Shown here: in pieces, positions 1-8,897 of the stretch
Layout: the number at the start of each line of letters is the position of its first letter
Position numbering within the stretch: position 1 is the first letter of the stretch
Source of the DNA: an uncultured Pseudomonadota bacterium
GTDB lineage: Bacteria > Pseudomonadota > Gammaproteobacteria > Steroidobacterales > Steroidobacteraceae
Direction of reading: 5' to 3'
DNA length: 64,000 nucleotides
Assembly: GCA_903884105.1 (NCBI GenBank)
Contig: CAISDJ010000042.1
Coordinates: 1-64,000, forward strand
Notes under the pieces: model-generated
What the model saw: the letters and a program-made list of their open reading frames with translations, nothing else
Told to the model about the DNA's origin: nothing
Databases searched by the model: none
Program-made: the position numbers and the translations under genes

Positions 1-81
1 GCCGGCGTATCTTGCCTATCGTTTCCACGCACAGCACCCCAGTTCTCCCCGCACAGCCCGTCAGGCCGTACAGGGTAGGGG

Positions 82-140
82 TGGTCAATTTTGGACGCCG
101 GTTACACCCCTAACCTGGTCAGAATTGCACGCCGGTTAAC
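82..140. mobile_element. IS21-like terminal repeats (element remnant)
   Basis: Two imperfect direct repeats lie 34 bp apart (82-104 and 116-140). Each starts TGGTCA and carries an ACGCCGGTTA core. Several short repeats of this kind at one end are typical of IS21-family insertion sequences. No istA or istB gene is visible, so the element body would lie left of the window or be lost. The repeats abut the place where the next reading frame loses its start. The family assignment is from memory of the repeat pattern. Confidence 0.45.
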
Positions 141-1085
141 ACGGCGCGAGAGGCCGATGCACAATTTCCTATTGCTTTCGAACTCCGTCCTCGTCGATGG
201 CATCCCGTAGTCGATGAGTATCGGCGCAAGCTCGTAGAGAAAGCGAAGAAGACCATTGCCTCACGTCGGGCTGCAGAGAGGTTCGACAAACTGCCGGACT
301 CAGTCAAGAGCAGACAAATGGACCACGACGGATGGACATGGCGGTTCATCGTCAATGGTGGCCAGATATTCTCAGCCGGTCACAAGGCAGCGGTGCTAAG
401 AGTGTCGCTTGAAACGTATGAACGAGCGCTCGCTATTCTCAATGTCGTCGCACTGGCGTTAGTGCGCCGGGGTTTCGAGGTTGCGCATTCGGAACGTAAC
501 GGCCGAATGGTCATTGATGGATACGGTGGTGCGATTAACCTTCGTATCACTGAGCGCCTTGAGGAAAGAGTGAGGAAAGTTCCCAGTTATGACGGCACAT
601 TGCGCTCGGAGTCCTACAAGGTTCCGACTGGCGTACTAAGGCTGCATCTGGAAACACGGCGGTCCACCGGGTTTTCCTTGGAAGATGCCAAAGGACAGCC
701 TATTGAGGCGCAATTGCGCGAGATGTTCTTGGGGCTCTATCGAATGGTGATTCGTTGCCGCATTGCACAGCGCGTTAGCGACGAGCGGTCAAGGCAGTGG
801 GCTGAGGAACAGCAGCGCAGAGAAGCCGCAGAGCTAGTGCGCCGCGAGGAGGAGCGACGGATTGCAGAAGAGCGACGGAAGCGCGAGGCGCTGCTGGCGG
901 ACGCCGACCTTTGGTCGCGCGCACGGAGGCTGCGTGACTATGTGGCGCACATCGAGAAGGTAGCTGCCATAGACGCCTCAGCTGGCTCCTGCTCGCAAAC
1001 AATGCAGGCGTGGACTGCCTGGGCCAGCGCGGTAGCGGATGACCTCGATCCGTCAATCCGCGTCAGTCTTGAGCTGAAAAGTTGA
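141..1085 (+). pseudogene. Conserved hypothetical protein, 5'-truncated
   Basis: The frame is open from the terminal repeats at about 120 to the TGA at 1083-1085, and no ATG, GTG or TTG occurs before the ATG at 318. The residues encoded upstream of that ATG (including LRPRRWHPVVDEYRRK) look like genuine protein, so the original start was probably removed by the repeat-bearing element. From residue 318 onward 255 aa remain. A charged helical segment rich in Arg, Glu and Gln (RREAAELVRREEERR) sits in the second half, probably a coiled coil, and the C-terminus contains an AWTAWASAVADDLDP motif. It resembles a hypothetical family common on proteobacterial mobile elements. No function is known to me. 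Translation from the ATG at 318 is possible but would give a shortened protein. Confidence 0.6.
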
Positions 1086-1263
1086 ACCCGCATTGGCCGC
1101 AATTTCGCTGGGGTTGTCGAGGTATTCCAGGTCGATGAGATGTTTCCATTTTGTTTCCACTCCACGGTAACCCAGCATGATTTGCCGTGAGTGACCGCAA
1201 CAGATACTGCCCCTTAAGTCGTTGATTCCTCTTCGCTGGGTTCTGTAGGGTCATCTCCAGATT

Positions 1264-1311
1264 CCATTGAAAATCCGCGTGTCGTTGGTTCGATTCCGAC
1301 CCCGGCCACCA
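1264..1311 (+). other. tRNA-Phe 3' half (probable attachment site)
   Basis: The segment matches the 3' part of bacterial tRNA-Phe: anticodon loop with GAA (ATTGAAAATC), variable region CGTGTC, T-arm GGTTCGATTCC and the CCA end. The 5' half (acceptor strand and D-arm) is absent upstream. A duplicated tRNA 3' end is the usual scar of a tyrosine-recombinase element integrating at a tRNA gene. No integrase is in the window. Confidence 0.7.
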
Positions 1312-2020
1312 TTCCCGCACTCTCGACGACCTGCGGTCGTCCTCGCTCTTGCGGGGATGGTCTGCCAGGGTCTCCGAATCGAACCGTCGGTTCGCGCGTG
1401 GCCACGCGTCCCGTCGACGCACGGAGGCGCCGCCACAGCCCAACCCCGGCCACGGAAGGAGCCTGTGTCTTTCAATCGAACCGCCGGTTCGCCGACGGCC
1501 GTCGGTCCGGCCAAGCCTTTCTTTCTTGCTACTGCTGTCTCTGGGGTTGTCCAAAGAAAGAAGTGGAAGAATTGCAGGCGCTCCTACGCTTCGCTCCTGC
1601 TTGTTCGCTCGTCGTTGACCCCGGGTCCAGCTGACTTCGGGGGCCTGCACTCGAGCTCTTCGTTGCATAATACATGGTTAACAAAAATAAAACACAAGTG
1701 GCTATTTTCATAGGCACGACGGTCGAATTGATCTGATCCATGAAATAAATGGCTGGTGGGCTACTCGCCAGGGACGGGATGCGCGAAGGGGTGGGGTGGC
1801 GCTCCTCACTGACCGTCTACCGTGATCTCTCGATAGCGGTGCGCTTCGGCGACTGCACTGCCCCGCCCGCCTTGTCTGTCTGGACACGGTGGTCGACATC
1901 TTCAGGGGCTGACGGTTCGCTCACTGGAGGGAGCGAGGCTGGCCGATGGGGTGGAGCGGAGGCATCCTGGATGCCCCATCTTCTTTGAGGAGGTGGCGGT
2001 GCTTCGGACTCGCGCGGCAG
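1312..2020. other. Intergenic region without a recognisable gene
   Basis: No convincing protein was found on either strand; all frames are short or antisense-like. Two near-identical perfect palindromes, CGAACCG(T/C)CGGTTCG, sit at 1380-1394 and 1477-1491. Two copies of a CCCCGGCCAC string (about 1301 and 1444) hint at an old duplication of the tRNA tail. The stretch looks like decayed DNA at the edge of an integrated element. Confidence 0.5.
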
Positions 2021-2054
2021 GCAGATTGCACCGGCTTTCACCGGCGCAATCTGC
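2021..2054 (-). terminator. Stem-loop after the TonB receptor gene
   Basis: The inverted repeat GCAGATTGCaCCGG / CCGGcGCAATCTGC lies 12 bp beyond the stop of the minus-strand receptor gene. There is no T-run, so it may act as a weak or Rho-assisted terminator. Confidence 0.45.
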
Positions 2055-2065
2055 CCAATTGAGGC

Positions 2066-4846
2066 CTAGAAGTTGAACCGCACGCCGGCCCGGTAGAGGC
2101 GACCGAGCAGATCGTAGTTGACGAAGCCGCTGGCGAAGCCGCCGGCCCCCTCCGGGGGATCCTTGTCCAGGACGTTGTTCACCACGCCGTAGATCTGCAC
2201 CCGCTTGTCGCCGTCACGGACGAGATCGTACTGCGCCGACAGGTTCAGGTACAAAGCGGCAGGCACCGTGTTGTCGCTGATCGTGTTCGGCAGGGCCGGG
2301 TTGTACGCCGGGTTGTCCGGGCCGATCAGCGTGGTGTCGCGCACCGCGTCGCTAACGTAGCGCACCTGCGCATTGCCGGTGAACTGGCCCACGATGTAGT
2401 TGACGTCCAGCGTCCAGAGCCAATCCGGCACAGTCTGCTTGACCCTGTCAATCGTGCCGGCGGAGTCGGTCGTCGACAGCTCGTTGACCAACGCGCCGAG
2501 CGCACGGACCTGGAACTGGCCCGGCACGAGCAGGTCCCTGGGCAGGGAGTAGACGGCTTCGAAGTCCCAGCCGCTGGTCTGAATCGCATTGAAGTTGAGC
2601 AACTTCAGCGTGACCGAGGAGATCGTCGTCCCGTTCGCCAAATAGGTGATGTCCCCGCACAGTTCCGTGGCGCCAGCGGCGCAGCGATCGAATACCTGCT
2701 GCGCGTTCAGGCGTGTGATGGCCCCTTCGATCTTGATGTCGTGGTAGTCAGCCGAGAGGCTGAGCCGCGGCACGAACGTCGGCTGGAACACGATGCCGGC
2801 GGTGAAGGTCTTGGCCTCTTCCGGGACCAGGTTGGGGTTGCCGATGTTGTTGCTGTTCTGCTGGGCGCCATTGACGAAGTCCCGTCCCTGGACCCCCTTG
2901 GCGTAAAGCTCCTGCAGGTTCGGCGCCCGGATGTCGCGCGACTGGGTAGCACGGAACCGCACGGATTGGATCGGTTCCCAGCTGCCGCCGAACTTCCAGG
3001 TCGTGACGCCGCCCGAGGTCGAATAGTCGGTGTAGCGAACGGCACCGTTGGCGTCGAGGCTCTGGAAGAAGGTCTTGTCCCTCAAGATCGGTACGGCGAC
3101 TTCGCCGTACAGCTCCTGGGTATTGAATGAGCCCGCGATGGGTTGGAAGTTGTTGAGGTCGAAACGCCTCAGGAACGAATTGTTATCGACCTTGCTGGCG
3201 ACTTCTTCCATGCGGTATTCCGCGCCGGCCGCGACGGCCACGGCTCCCGCAGGCAAGTTGAACAGATCGCCGTTCACGTTCACTGCGCCCACTTGCTGCC
3301 TGTAAGTCACGTCGTTGACGCCGACTCCGCGGACGTAGTCGACGGCTGCCTGCGACGGCGAGTTGCGGCCGAAGATATTGAAGGGCACGCAGTTTGGATC
3401 CGCTCCGCCGACAGTTGAACTCCGGCAGACGATCTGGCCGCCGACGAGAATGGCGTCGGTCGCGGCCGTGAAGTTGGCATTGAGTGTCGACTGGTTCCGC
3501 TGCTTGAAGTGGTTCTGGCCGTACTGGTAGTACATATCCCACTTCCAGGATCCACCCAGATCGCCCTTGAAGCCGCCCACGACGCGCTCGGTCTGCTGGC
3601 CGGTGAGCGTCGAGTAGTAGTTGTAGTTGTCGTCCGTCGCGATCCGGCCGACGTTGATGGTGGCGAGGTTCAGGTTCACCATCTGCGTCCGAATCGCCGT
3701 AGGCAGGAACGCGTTGTCCTGGCGCACGACGATAGTGCCCTGGTCGCGCCGGCTGGCAGAGAAGCCCTCGTAGGCCGACACCGCCCGCGATCCCTCGATA
3801 AAGGCCTCCAGATTGTCGGTCAGGCTGTACTTCACGCGCACGAGCGCCGAGTTGCGCTCGATGGGGTTGACCAGGTTGGAGCCGTCGATGACGCGCAGGT
3901 CGGCGTTGCTGTTGTTGGCGCCGCCACCGATCATGTTCGTGCCGGCGACCAATGTGCCGGGGGTGAAGATGCCGGTATTTTGGCCGCCCAGGAAGGTGAT
4001 GTTGTCCAGCGGGCCGCCGACGATCACGCCGCCCGACGAAGCCGTGTCGCCATTGCGGAAGTCCTCGGAGAAGACGCGCTGCGGCACGCCGGCCGGACGC
4101 GGCGCGGCGCCGTAGTTGAAGAGCGTGCCGGTCCAGGACTTCGCCATCCAGTCCCGGGTGCGGAAACCGTCGGCGATGCCGTCGTTCTTGACGTAGTCGA
4201 AGCCGGCGATGACGTGGCCGCGCCCGCCTGCGAAACCGGTTCCGCCGGCGAGATTGACCGTGCTTTCAATGTAATCGTTGTGGCCGGTCTGTGCGTAGGC
4301 GACATGGCTTTGGAATCCCTGCAGATTGTCCTTCAAGAGGATGTTCACGACGCCCGCCACGGCATCGGAACCCCAGGCCGCCGAGGCGCCGCCGGTGACC
4401 ACCTCAGTCCGCTCGACCAGGCCGGTCGGGATCATGTTGAGGTCGACGAGGCCGGAGACGGTGCTCGGAACATGGCGACGACCGTCGATCAGCACCAGAG
4501 TCCGCGCGACACCTCCGTTCAATCCGCGCAAGTCCAGCGAGCTGCCGCCCGACGACGCGCCGCCGCGCTGCGCAGTGGCAGGGCCGTTGGAAGCGCGGAA
4601 CACCGGCGTTTCGTTGATGGCGTCGGTGATGTTGGTGAAGCCGCGGGCTTCGAGCTGCAGCTCGCCGATCACCGTCGTCGGCGTCGGGGCGTTGAAGCCT
4701 TCGCGGGAAACGCGGGAGGCCGTGACGACGACATCGTCAAGCTGGGCGTTGCCCGGCGCAGCGGCGGGCGCTTGAGCTGCGGCCGCGGCGGCGAAGAGCT
4801 CGGCGGCGATGCCAAGCATGAGGATGCGGTTTCGACTGGATTTCAT
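2066..4846 (-). CDS. TonB-dependent outer-membrane receptor
   Basis: 926 aa from the ATG at 4846, preceded by AGGGGAA. That start gives a good signal peptide (MKSSRNRILMLGIAAELF... ending near AAAAQA); the longer frame to 4918 adds only low-quality sequence. The plug domain follows (about residues 35-160) with LDDVVVTASRV, LDLRGLNGGVARTLVLIDGRR and GASAAWGSDAVAGVVNILLK. The 22-strand barrel occupies the rest and ends GVRFNF with a terminal Phe. Such receptors import large or scarce substrates in a TonB-ExbBD-dependent way. The plug style (GASAAWGSDAVAGVVNI) is that of the large receptor sets of polymer- and aromatic-degrading proteobacteria. The ligand cannot be told from sequence, and no sigma/anti-sigma pair is adjacent. 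Confidence 0.93.
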   Translation of the reverse strand: MKSSRNRILMLGIAAELFAAAAAAQAPAAAPGNAQLDDVVVTASRVSREGFNAPTPTTVIGELQLEARGFTNITDAINETPVFRASNGPATAQRGGASSGGSSLDLRGLNGGVARTLVLIDGRRHVPSTVSGLVDLNMIPTGLVERTEVVTGGASAAWGSDAVAGVVNILLKDNLQGFQSHVAYAQTGHNDYIESTVNLAGGTGFAGGRGHVIAGFDYVKNDGIADGFRTRDWMAKSWTGTLFNYGAAPRPAGVPQRVFSEDFRNGDTASSGGVIVGGPLDNITFLGGQNTGIFTPGTLVAGTNMIGGGANNSNADLRVIDGSNLVNPIERNSALVRVKYSLTDNLEAFIEGSRAVSAYEGFSASRRDQGTIVVRQDNAFLPTAIRTQMVNLNLATINVGRIATDDNYNYYSTLTGQQTERVVGGFKGDLGGSWKWDMYYQYGQNHFKQRNQSTLNANFTAATDAILVGGQIVCRSSTVGGADPNCVPFNIFGRNSPSQAAVDYVRGVGVNDVTYRQQVGAVNVNGDLFNLPAGAVAVAAGAEYRMEEVASKVDNNSFLRRFDLNNFQPIAGSFNTQELYGEVAVPILRDKTFFQSLDANGAVRYTDYSTSGGVTTWKFGGSWEPIQSVRFRATQSRDIRAPNLQELYAKGVQGRDFVNGAQQNSNNIGNPNLVPEEAKTFTAGIVFQPTFVPRLSLSADYHDIKIEGAITRLNAQQVFDRCAAGATELCGDITYLANGTTISSVTLKLLNFNAIQTSGWDFEAVYSLPRDLLVPGQFQVRALGALVNELSTTDSAGTIDRVKQTVPDWLWTLDVNYIVGQFTGNAQVRYVSDAVRDTTLIGPDNPAYNPALPNTISDNTVPAALYLNLSAQYDLVRDGDKRVQIYGVVNNVLDKDPPEGAGGFASGFVNYDLLGRLYRAGVRFNF

Positions 4847-5127
4847 TTTGTTTCCCCTGTGGACTGCATATCCCTGATCATCATTATTCACGCGCGATTC
4901 GCGGGCAGATAGAGTCAAGCGAATCCTGCTATTCCCGGGGCAAGCCCCACCGATGATGCTGTTCTTGATCGATCGGCTGCTGGTGCTTGTTGCCGACGTT
5001 GCAAGGAATTGTTCTATATAAAAACAAAACTACTTAACATCCTAACGCTGGTCAAGCTCGGCACTCCCGGTGGCGCGGTGTGCTGCTTTGCGCCAAGACA
5101 GTCCGGGTGCGCGCTTCAACCGGAAGC
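4847..5127. other. Upstream region of the TonB receptor
   Basis: No gene seen. An AT-rich patch at about 5008-5042 stands out in GC-rich DNA. On the minus strand it reads TTTTTATATAGAAC and could hold the receptor promoter. This is only suggestive. Confidence 0.3.
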
Positions 5128-5225
5128 CGGTGCCGGGCCGGCAAACCAGCATCACTTCATAGGTATCCGGGCCCCGATTGGCACCGAGGGTGGGCACGTC
5201 TTGCCGTTTTGCCGGCCCGGTACCG
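5128..5225. repeat. Near-perfect 18-bp inverted repeat pair
   Basis: The arms at 5128-5145 (CGGTGCCGGGCCGGCAAA) and 5208-5225 are inverted copies with one mismatch, separated by about 62 bp. The structure lies about 100 bp before the truncated HTH remnant, so it may be a small palindromic insertion. Confidence 0.5.
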
Positions 5226-5323
5226 AGCAAGATTCAGTCGTCCACGTCCCAGAGGTTCACGTATTCGATTCCGATCTACGGTTTAAGGTCGGATACGGAA
5301 CTAATCGGCGCAAATACACCGAT

Positions 5324-5527
5324 GGAATAGCGTTTAATCAAAATCTGGAGGCGGGTCGCGGTTCGACAGTCGAAACCTTGCTCCGAGTGCTCAAGGCCCT
5401 GGAGGGCCTGGCGGGACTGGACGCGCTCGCGCCGCCGGTCAGTCCGCTGGCGTTGCTTGACCAAGGAGGAGAGCAGCAGCGAGTGAGTCGGCCGCGGAAG
5501 CGGCGTACAGGCAGTGCGCCTCGGTGA
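5324..5527 (+). pseudogene. HipB-like HTH antitoxin, C-terminal remnant
   Basis: The last ~65 codons before the HipA gene encode NQNLEAGRGSTVETLLRVLKALEGL followed by a PPVSPLALL tail. This is the end of an XRE/HipB-type helix-turn-helix domain and its usual C-terminal extension. The recognition helices that should precede it are missing: upstream sequence in this frame, open from 5009, is unrelated, and no HTH appears in the other frames. The TGA overlaps the GTG of the HipA gene (GTGA), the usual translational coupling of a hipBA operon. The antitoxin therefore seems broken, unless an atypical start makes a short form. Confidence 0.6.
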
Positions 5528-6801
5528 CAATGCGGGCCATCGAAGTCCGCCTCTGGGACCAGCGCGTCGGCGCAGTGGCCGCAGATGAGCGTGCCGGATG
5601 CTATGCGTTCGAATACTCGCCCGACTGGAAGCGGCAAGGCATCGAGCTCGCCCCGCTGATGATGCCTGTCGCGGCGCCCGATCCTGTCTCCCTGTTTCCT
5701 TCTTTGTCCGATCCCACCTTCAAGCGGCTGCCGGGCCTGCTGGCGGATGCCCTGCCCGATGACTTCGGCAATGCGCTGATCGATGCGTGGATGGCGCGAC
5801 GAGGTCTCGACCGCCAAGCCGTGACCACACTCGACCGCCTGGCCTATATGGGCAAGCGCGGCATGGGCGCGCTGGAATTCAGACCCGCCAGAGGCGGTGC
5901 CACCGAGAGTACCCAACCGCTGCAACTGCAGAAGCTCGTGGAGCCGGCACGCAAGGCCATGCAGGGAGACTTTTCAGACGATGCTCACGCAGAGGCGGTG
6001 CTCGCAAACGTCATCCGCGTCGGCACCTCCGCCGGCGGCGCGCGCGCCAAGGCGGTCGTGGCGTGGAATCCCCAAACCGACGAGATCCGCAGCGGCCAGT
6101 TCGACGTGCCGCGAGGCTTCGAGCACTGGATGCTCAAGTTCGATGGCGTCGGCAAGGACATCGAGCTCGGGGTGGGCGAGCACTATGGCCGCATCGAGTA
6201 TGCCTATCACCTGATGGCCGTGGCTGCGGGCATCGACATGCAGCCCTGTCGCCTGCTTGAAGAGAACGGTCGCGCGCACTTCATGACCCGGCGCTTCGAT
6301 CGCGACGACAACCAGAAGCATCACATCCAGAGCCTCTGCGCACTCGATCACCTGGACTACAAGCAGCGCGCAACGCATGCCTACGAACAGCTCTTCCTGG
6401 CGGCGACGAAATTGCGGTTCGGTGATGACGCGCTTCGCCAGGTTTTTCTGCGCATGGCGTTCAACGTGCTGGCGCGCAACTGCGACGACCACACCAAGCA
6501 CTTCGCGTTCCGGCTGCGTCGGGGTCACCCATGGGAACTGGCGCCCGCATACGACGTGACGCATGCCTGCAATCCGCAAGGGGAGCGGACGTACCAGCAT
6601 CTGATGAGCGTCAACGGCCGGTTCAAGGATATCGCACGAGCCGACCTGATGACCGTGGCAGACCGCTTCGGCGTCGCTGGCCCACGTCCGCTGCTTGCGG
6701 ATGTTCGTGCCGCGCTCGACTCGTGGCCTGAGCACGCGCGCTCTGCAGGCGTGCCGGCTGGCGAAGGCGAGCGGGTGGCGCAGGATTTCTGCTCGCTGTA
6801 G
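5524..6801 (+). CDS. HipA-family serine/threonine kinase (toxin-like)
   Basis: 425 aa from the GTG at 5524; an ATG at 5530 is the alternative. The N-terminal HipA_N domain (about 1-125) is followed by the kinase domain. Visible motifs are the Gly-rich GTSAGGARAK (167-176), the LKF strand (204-206), FMTRRFDRD (253-261), the catalytic NCDDHTK (319-325) and the AYDVTH metal-binding motif (342-347). HipA proteins phosphorylate targets such as glutamyl-tRNA synthetase and are held in check by HipB. Here all key kinase residues are intact while the upstream partner looks truncated. An intact HipA without a working partner implies a reduced toxin, another antitoxin elsewhere, or expression too low to harm. 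Confidence 0.88.
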   Translation: MTMRAIEVRLWDQRVGAVAADERAGCYAFEYSPDWKRQGIELAPLMMPVAAPDPVSLFPSLSDPTFKRLPGLLADALPDDFGNALIDAWMARRGLDRQAVTTLDRLAYMGKRGMGALEFRPARGGATESTQPLQLQKLVEPARKAMQGDFSDDAHAEAVLANVIRVGTSAGGARAKAVVAWNPQTDEIRSGQFDVPRGFEHWMLKFDGVGKDIELGVGEHYGRIEYAYHLMAVAAGIDMQPCRLLEENGRAHFMTRRFDRDDNQKHHIQSLCALDHLDYKQRATHAYEQLFLAATKLRFGDDALRQVFLRMAFNVLARNCDDHTKHFAFRLRRGHPWELAPAYDVTHACNPQGERTYQHLMSVNGRFKDIARADLMTVADRFGVAGPRPLLADVRAALDSWPEHARSAGVPAGEGERVAQDFCSL

Positions 6802-6850
6802 CAAAGGCACTGCGCAATCGACCGCGTCTAGCGGGCGCTTCGTTCAACCA

Positions 6851-8095
6851 CTACAGCGTCAGCGAATACCTCACGACCAGTTGCACGGACCGCTCGACGG
6901 CATCCGGCTGGACACCCTGTAACCGGCGGTGGCGCAGGGCGCTGTCGATCTGCAGTGCTTCCACCTGGAGTTGCCAGCTGTCAGTGAGGTCGAACCGGTA
7001 GGCAAGGGTCCAGGCGTCGCCACTCTGATGGCTGTCGTAGAACCCCGCGCCGCGGGCAGTTGCGGTGTGGAACTGCTCGTATCTGGCGCTCGCGCGATGC
7101 CGGCCGATGGACTTGCTGACCAGCAGGAAGTCGGACCAGAAATCGAGAATGTGCGAGCCCCTTCCATCGGCGCTCGGCCCGATCGCCGTGTCACCTTCGA
7201 GGCGCTGGGCGATGACCGTCCAGTCTCCGGGCAACTCGATGCGCACACCGAACGAATCGAAGCGTGACAGCCACGCGTATTCCTCCTGGTCGAACTGGGC
7301 GGGATCGCCGCGATTGTCGTAGTGCAGGACGCGGGCTACCACGCGATCCAGCCAGGAGAATTCGAGGCCCGCGTAGTAGCCCATGCGTCCGTCGATCTCA
7401 CGGAACAGTTCAAAGGAACCGTCGGCTGCAGGCAGGCCGTTGATGTCAGGCAAGCGCCCGAACAAGGCAGTCTGGCGGTCGTGAACGGCCCAGCCGCGTT
7501 CCTGAATCACGACACCCATGGGATCGTTCCAGCCGTAGACTCCGATCACGGCGCCGATGTCGAAAGGACGTCCGACTCCGGCGCCCGCCGCGGTGAGGTT
7601 CAGCTCCCCGCCGATCGTGCGGACTTCTTCGCCGATCCACGTATTGATGGCCGACGGACTCAAGCTGTAGATGCTTTGCCACCCGATGCCCCGATTCTCC
7701 ATCGAGACGGCGGGATAAAAGGCACCGAGTCGGGCACGCCAGCGCCACTGCGAGACCGGCACGGGGCGCCACTCCAGGACGGCTTCCGTCAGGTCGATCG
7801 GGTTCTTGTCATTGTCCCCGTTCGCAAAGGCGGTGACGGTTGCGCGGATCGTGTCCGTCAGCGGCCCGGAGTAGTCGAGCATGACCGGCCCGAGCCGCAC
7901 AACGTCACGCGATTCGTCAAACAGCAGCAGGCCGAGGCCACCGTCCGTGAATGACTTCAGGGGGGTGTCTGCCGCAATCAGCCGGACATCGACTTGAGCT
8001 GTGAACTCATGGGGTCCCGCAGCGTGGCTCTCAGGGACGTGCAGCGTGAACAGCAGGAGCAGGCCTGCACACAGGGAGCGACTCACGGCACCCAT
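6851..8095 (-). CDS. Outer-membrane beta-barrel protein, hypothetical
   Basis: 414 aa with a signal peptide (about 1-25, ending SHA-AG), rich in alternating aromatic and polar strands (for example LDFWSDFLLVSKSIG, DAWTLAYRFDLTDSWQLQVEAL) and ending in VVRYSLTL, as expected for a porin-like barrel. It starts one base after the stop of the cupredoxin-domain gene (TGAcATG), so the two are co-translated. The pair diverges from the EAL phosphodiesterase gene. I recall this trio (cupredoxin protein, barrel protein, GGDEF/EAL protein) as a recurring neighbourhood in proteobacteria, which hints at a sensing or envelope role, but no function is established. Confidence 0.75.
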   Translation of the reverse strand: MGAVSRSLCAGLLLLFTLHVPESHAAGPHEFTAQVDVRLIAADTPLKSFTDGGLGLLLFDESRDVVRLGPVMLDYSGPLTDTIRATVTAFANGDNDKNPIDLTEAVLEWRPVPVSQWRWRARLGAFYPAVSMENRGIGWQSIYSLSPSAINTWIGEEVRTIGGELNLTAAGAGVGRPFDIGAVIGVYGWNDPMGVVIQERGWAVHDRQTALFGRLPDINGLPAADGSFELFREIDGRMGYYAGLEFSWLDRVVARVLHYDNRGDPAQFDQEEYAWLSRFDSFGVRIELPGDWTVIAQRLEGDTAIGPSADGRGSHILDFWSDFLLVSKSIGRHRASARYEQFHTATARGAGFYDSHQSGDAWTLAYRFDLTDSWQLQVEALQIDSALRHRRLQGVQPDAVERSVQLVVRYSLTL

Positions 8096-8096
8096 G

Positions 8097-8762
8097 TCAG
8101 TACCGCAACTTGCCGGGCTTGGCGGCGGGATTTCGCAGGGGACTCAGCATGCGATCCAGCTTCAGGGTGACATCCAGCGTTTCGTCGCCGCGCAGGGTCA
8201 CCTGCTGCAGCACTTGCGCTTCCTGTTCCTTGAATCGCGGACCCCACGCCTTGAGGGCGTACGTTCCCGCAGGAATATCTGCAACGTGCACTTCACCCCG
8301 TTCGTTGCTCTTGCCGAAGTAGGGCGATTCGGCGACATAGACATAGCCCAGCATGAAGTCGTGGATGTTGCAGCCGAGCACGACGAGTCCGGGCTGGTCG
8401 AAGACCACCGGAGCGTAGGGAAGTCCGCGATACAGTCCCAGGGAAAACCGCTTGGGTGTCGAGAACGAGTACACCTGGTGCGCCACGGTATCGCTGTTGG
8501 GGAAGGCGACCTGGCCGCCCTTGCCGATCACCATGACCTGGGGATTGAACTGCAGTTTGACCTGATCCATCACCTGGGGTGCGGCTTGCGGGGCGGCGGC
8601 TGCATCACGCGATGGGTCGGTCGGTACCAACATGAGCACCGTATCGGCCATCGGCGCCCGGTCGCGGTCCGTGATCAGGGCATGGAGAGCGGCCGCCTGG
8701 CCCGAGGACCAGGCAAGCAGTGCCACAGTCGCTATGCCTGAAAATCGTATGAAGTGCGGCAT
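8097..8762 (-). CDS. Exported cupredoxin-domain protein
   Basis: 221 aa from the ATG at 8762, which gives a clean signal peptide (MPHFIRFSGIATVALLAWSSGQAAA). The central plastocyanin-like domain shows His in DTVAHQVYSFS and the ligand cluster LGCNIHDFMLGYVYV (Cys, His, Met), a typical type-1 copper site. A C-terminal segment (GEVHVADIPAGTYALKAW) looks like a carboxypeptidase-regulatory beta fold. Such proteins are often annotated as methylamine utilisation proteins, but nothing here supports that pathway. First gene of a two-gene operon with the barrel protein. Confidence 0.82.
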   Translation of the reverse strand: MPHFIRFSGIATVALLAWSSGQAAALHALITDRDRAPMADTVLMLVPTDPSRDAAAAPQAAPQVMDQVKLQFNPQVMVIGKGGQVAFPNSDTVAHQVYSFSTPKRFSLGLYRGLPYAPVVFDQPGLVVLGCNIHDFMLGYVYVAESPYFGKSNERGEVHVADIPAGTYALKAWGPRFKEQEAQVLQQVTLRGDETLDVTLKLDRMLSPLRNPAAKPGKLRY

Positions 8763-8897
8763 GGACGCATTTTTCCCTGGCACTCCGGCGGCACCGAGGC
8801 AAGTTGTAGTGAGCTGTGTCCCATTCTGGCAAAAGTCTTCTGGTCGGTCCATCGGCCGATCAATAGGCTACGGCAACCCATTTGCAAACCGGCCTGA

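Noticed and set aside
1264-1311. Complete tRNA-Phe gene
   Set aside because: Only the anticodon loop to CCA is present; the D-arm and 5' acceptor strand are missing.
3509-4912. Long plus-strand open frame (467 codons) opposite the TonB receptor
   Set aside because: Arg/Val/Asp-rich antisense translation without domains; the minus strand encodes a complete receptor.
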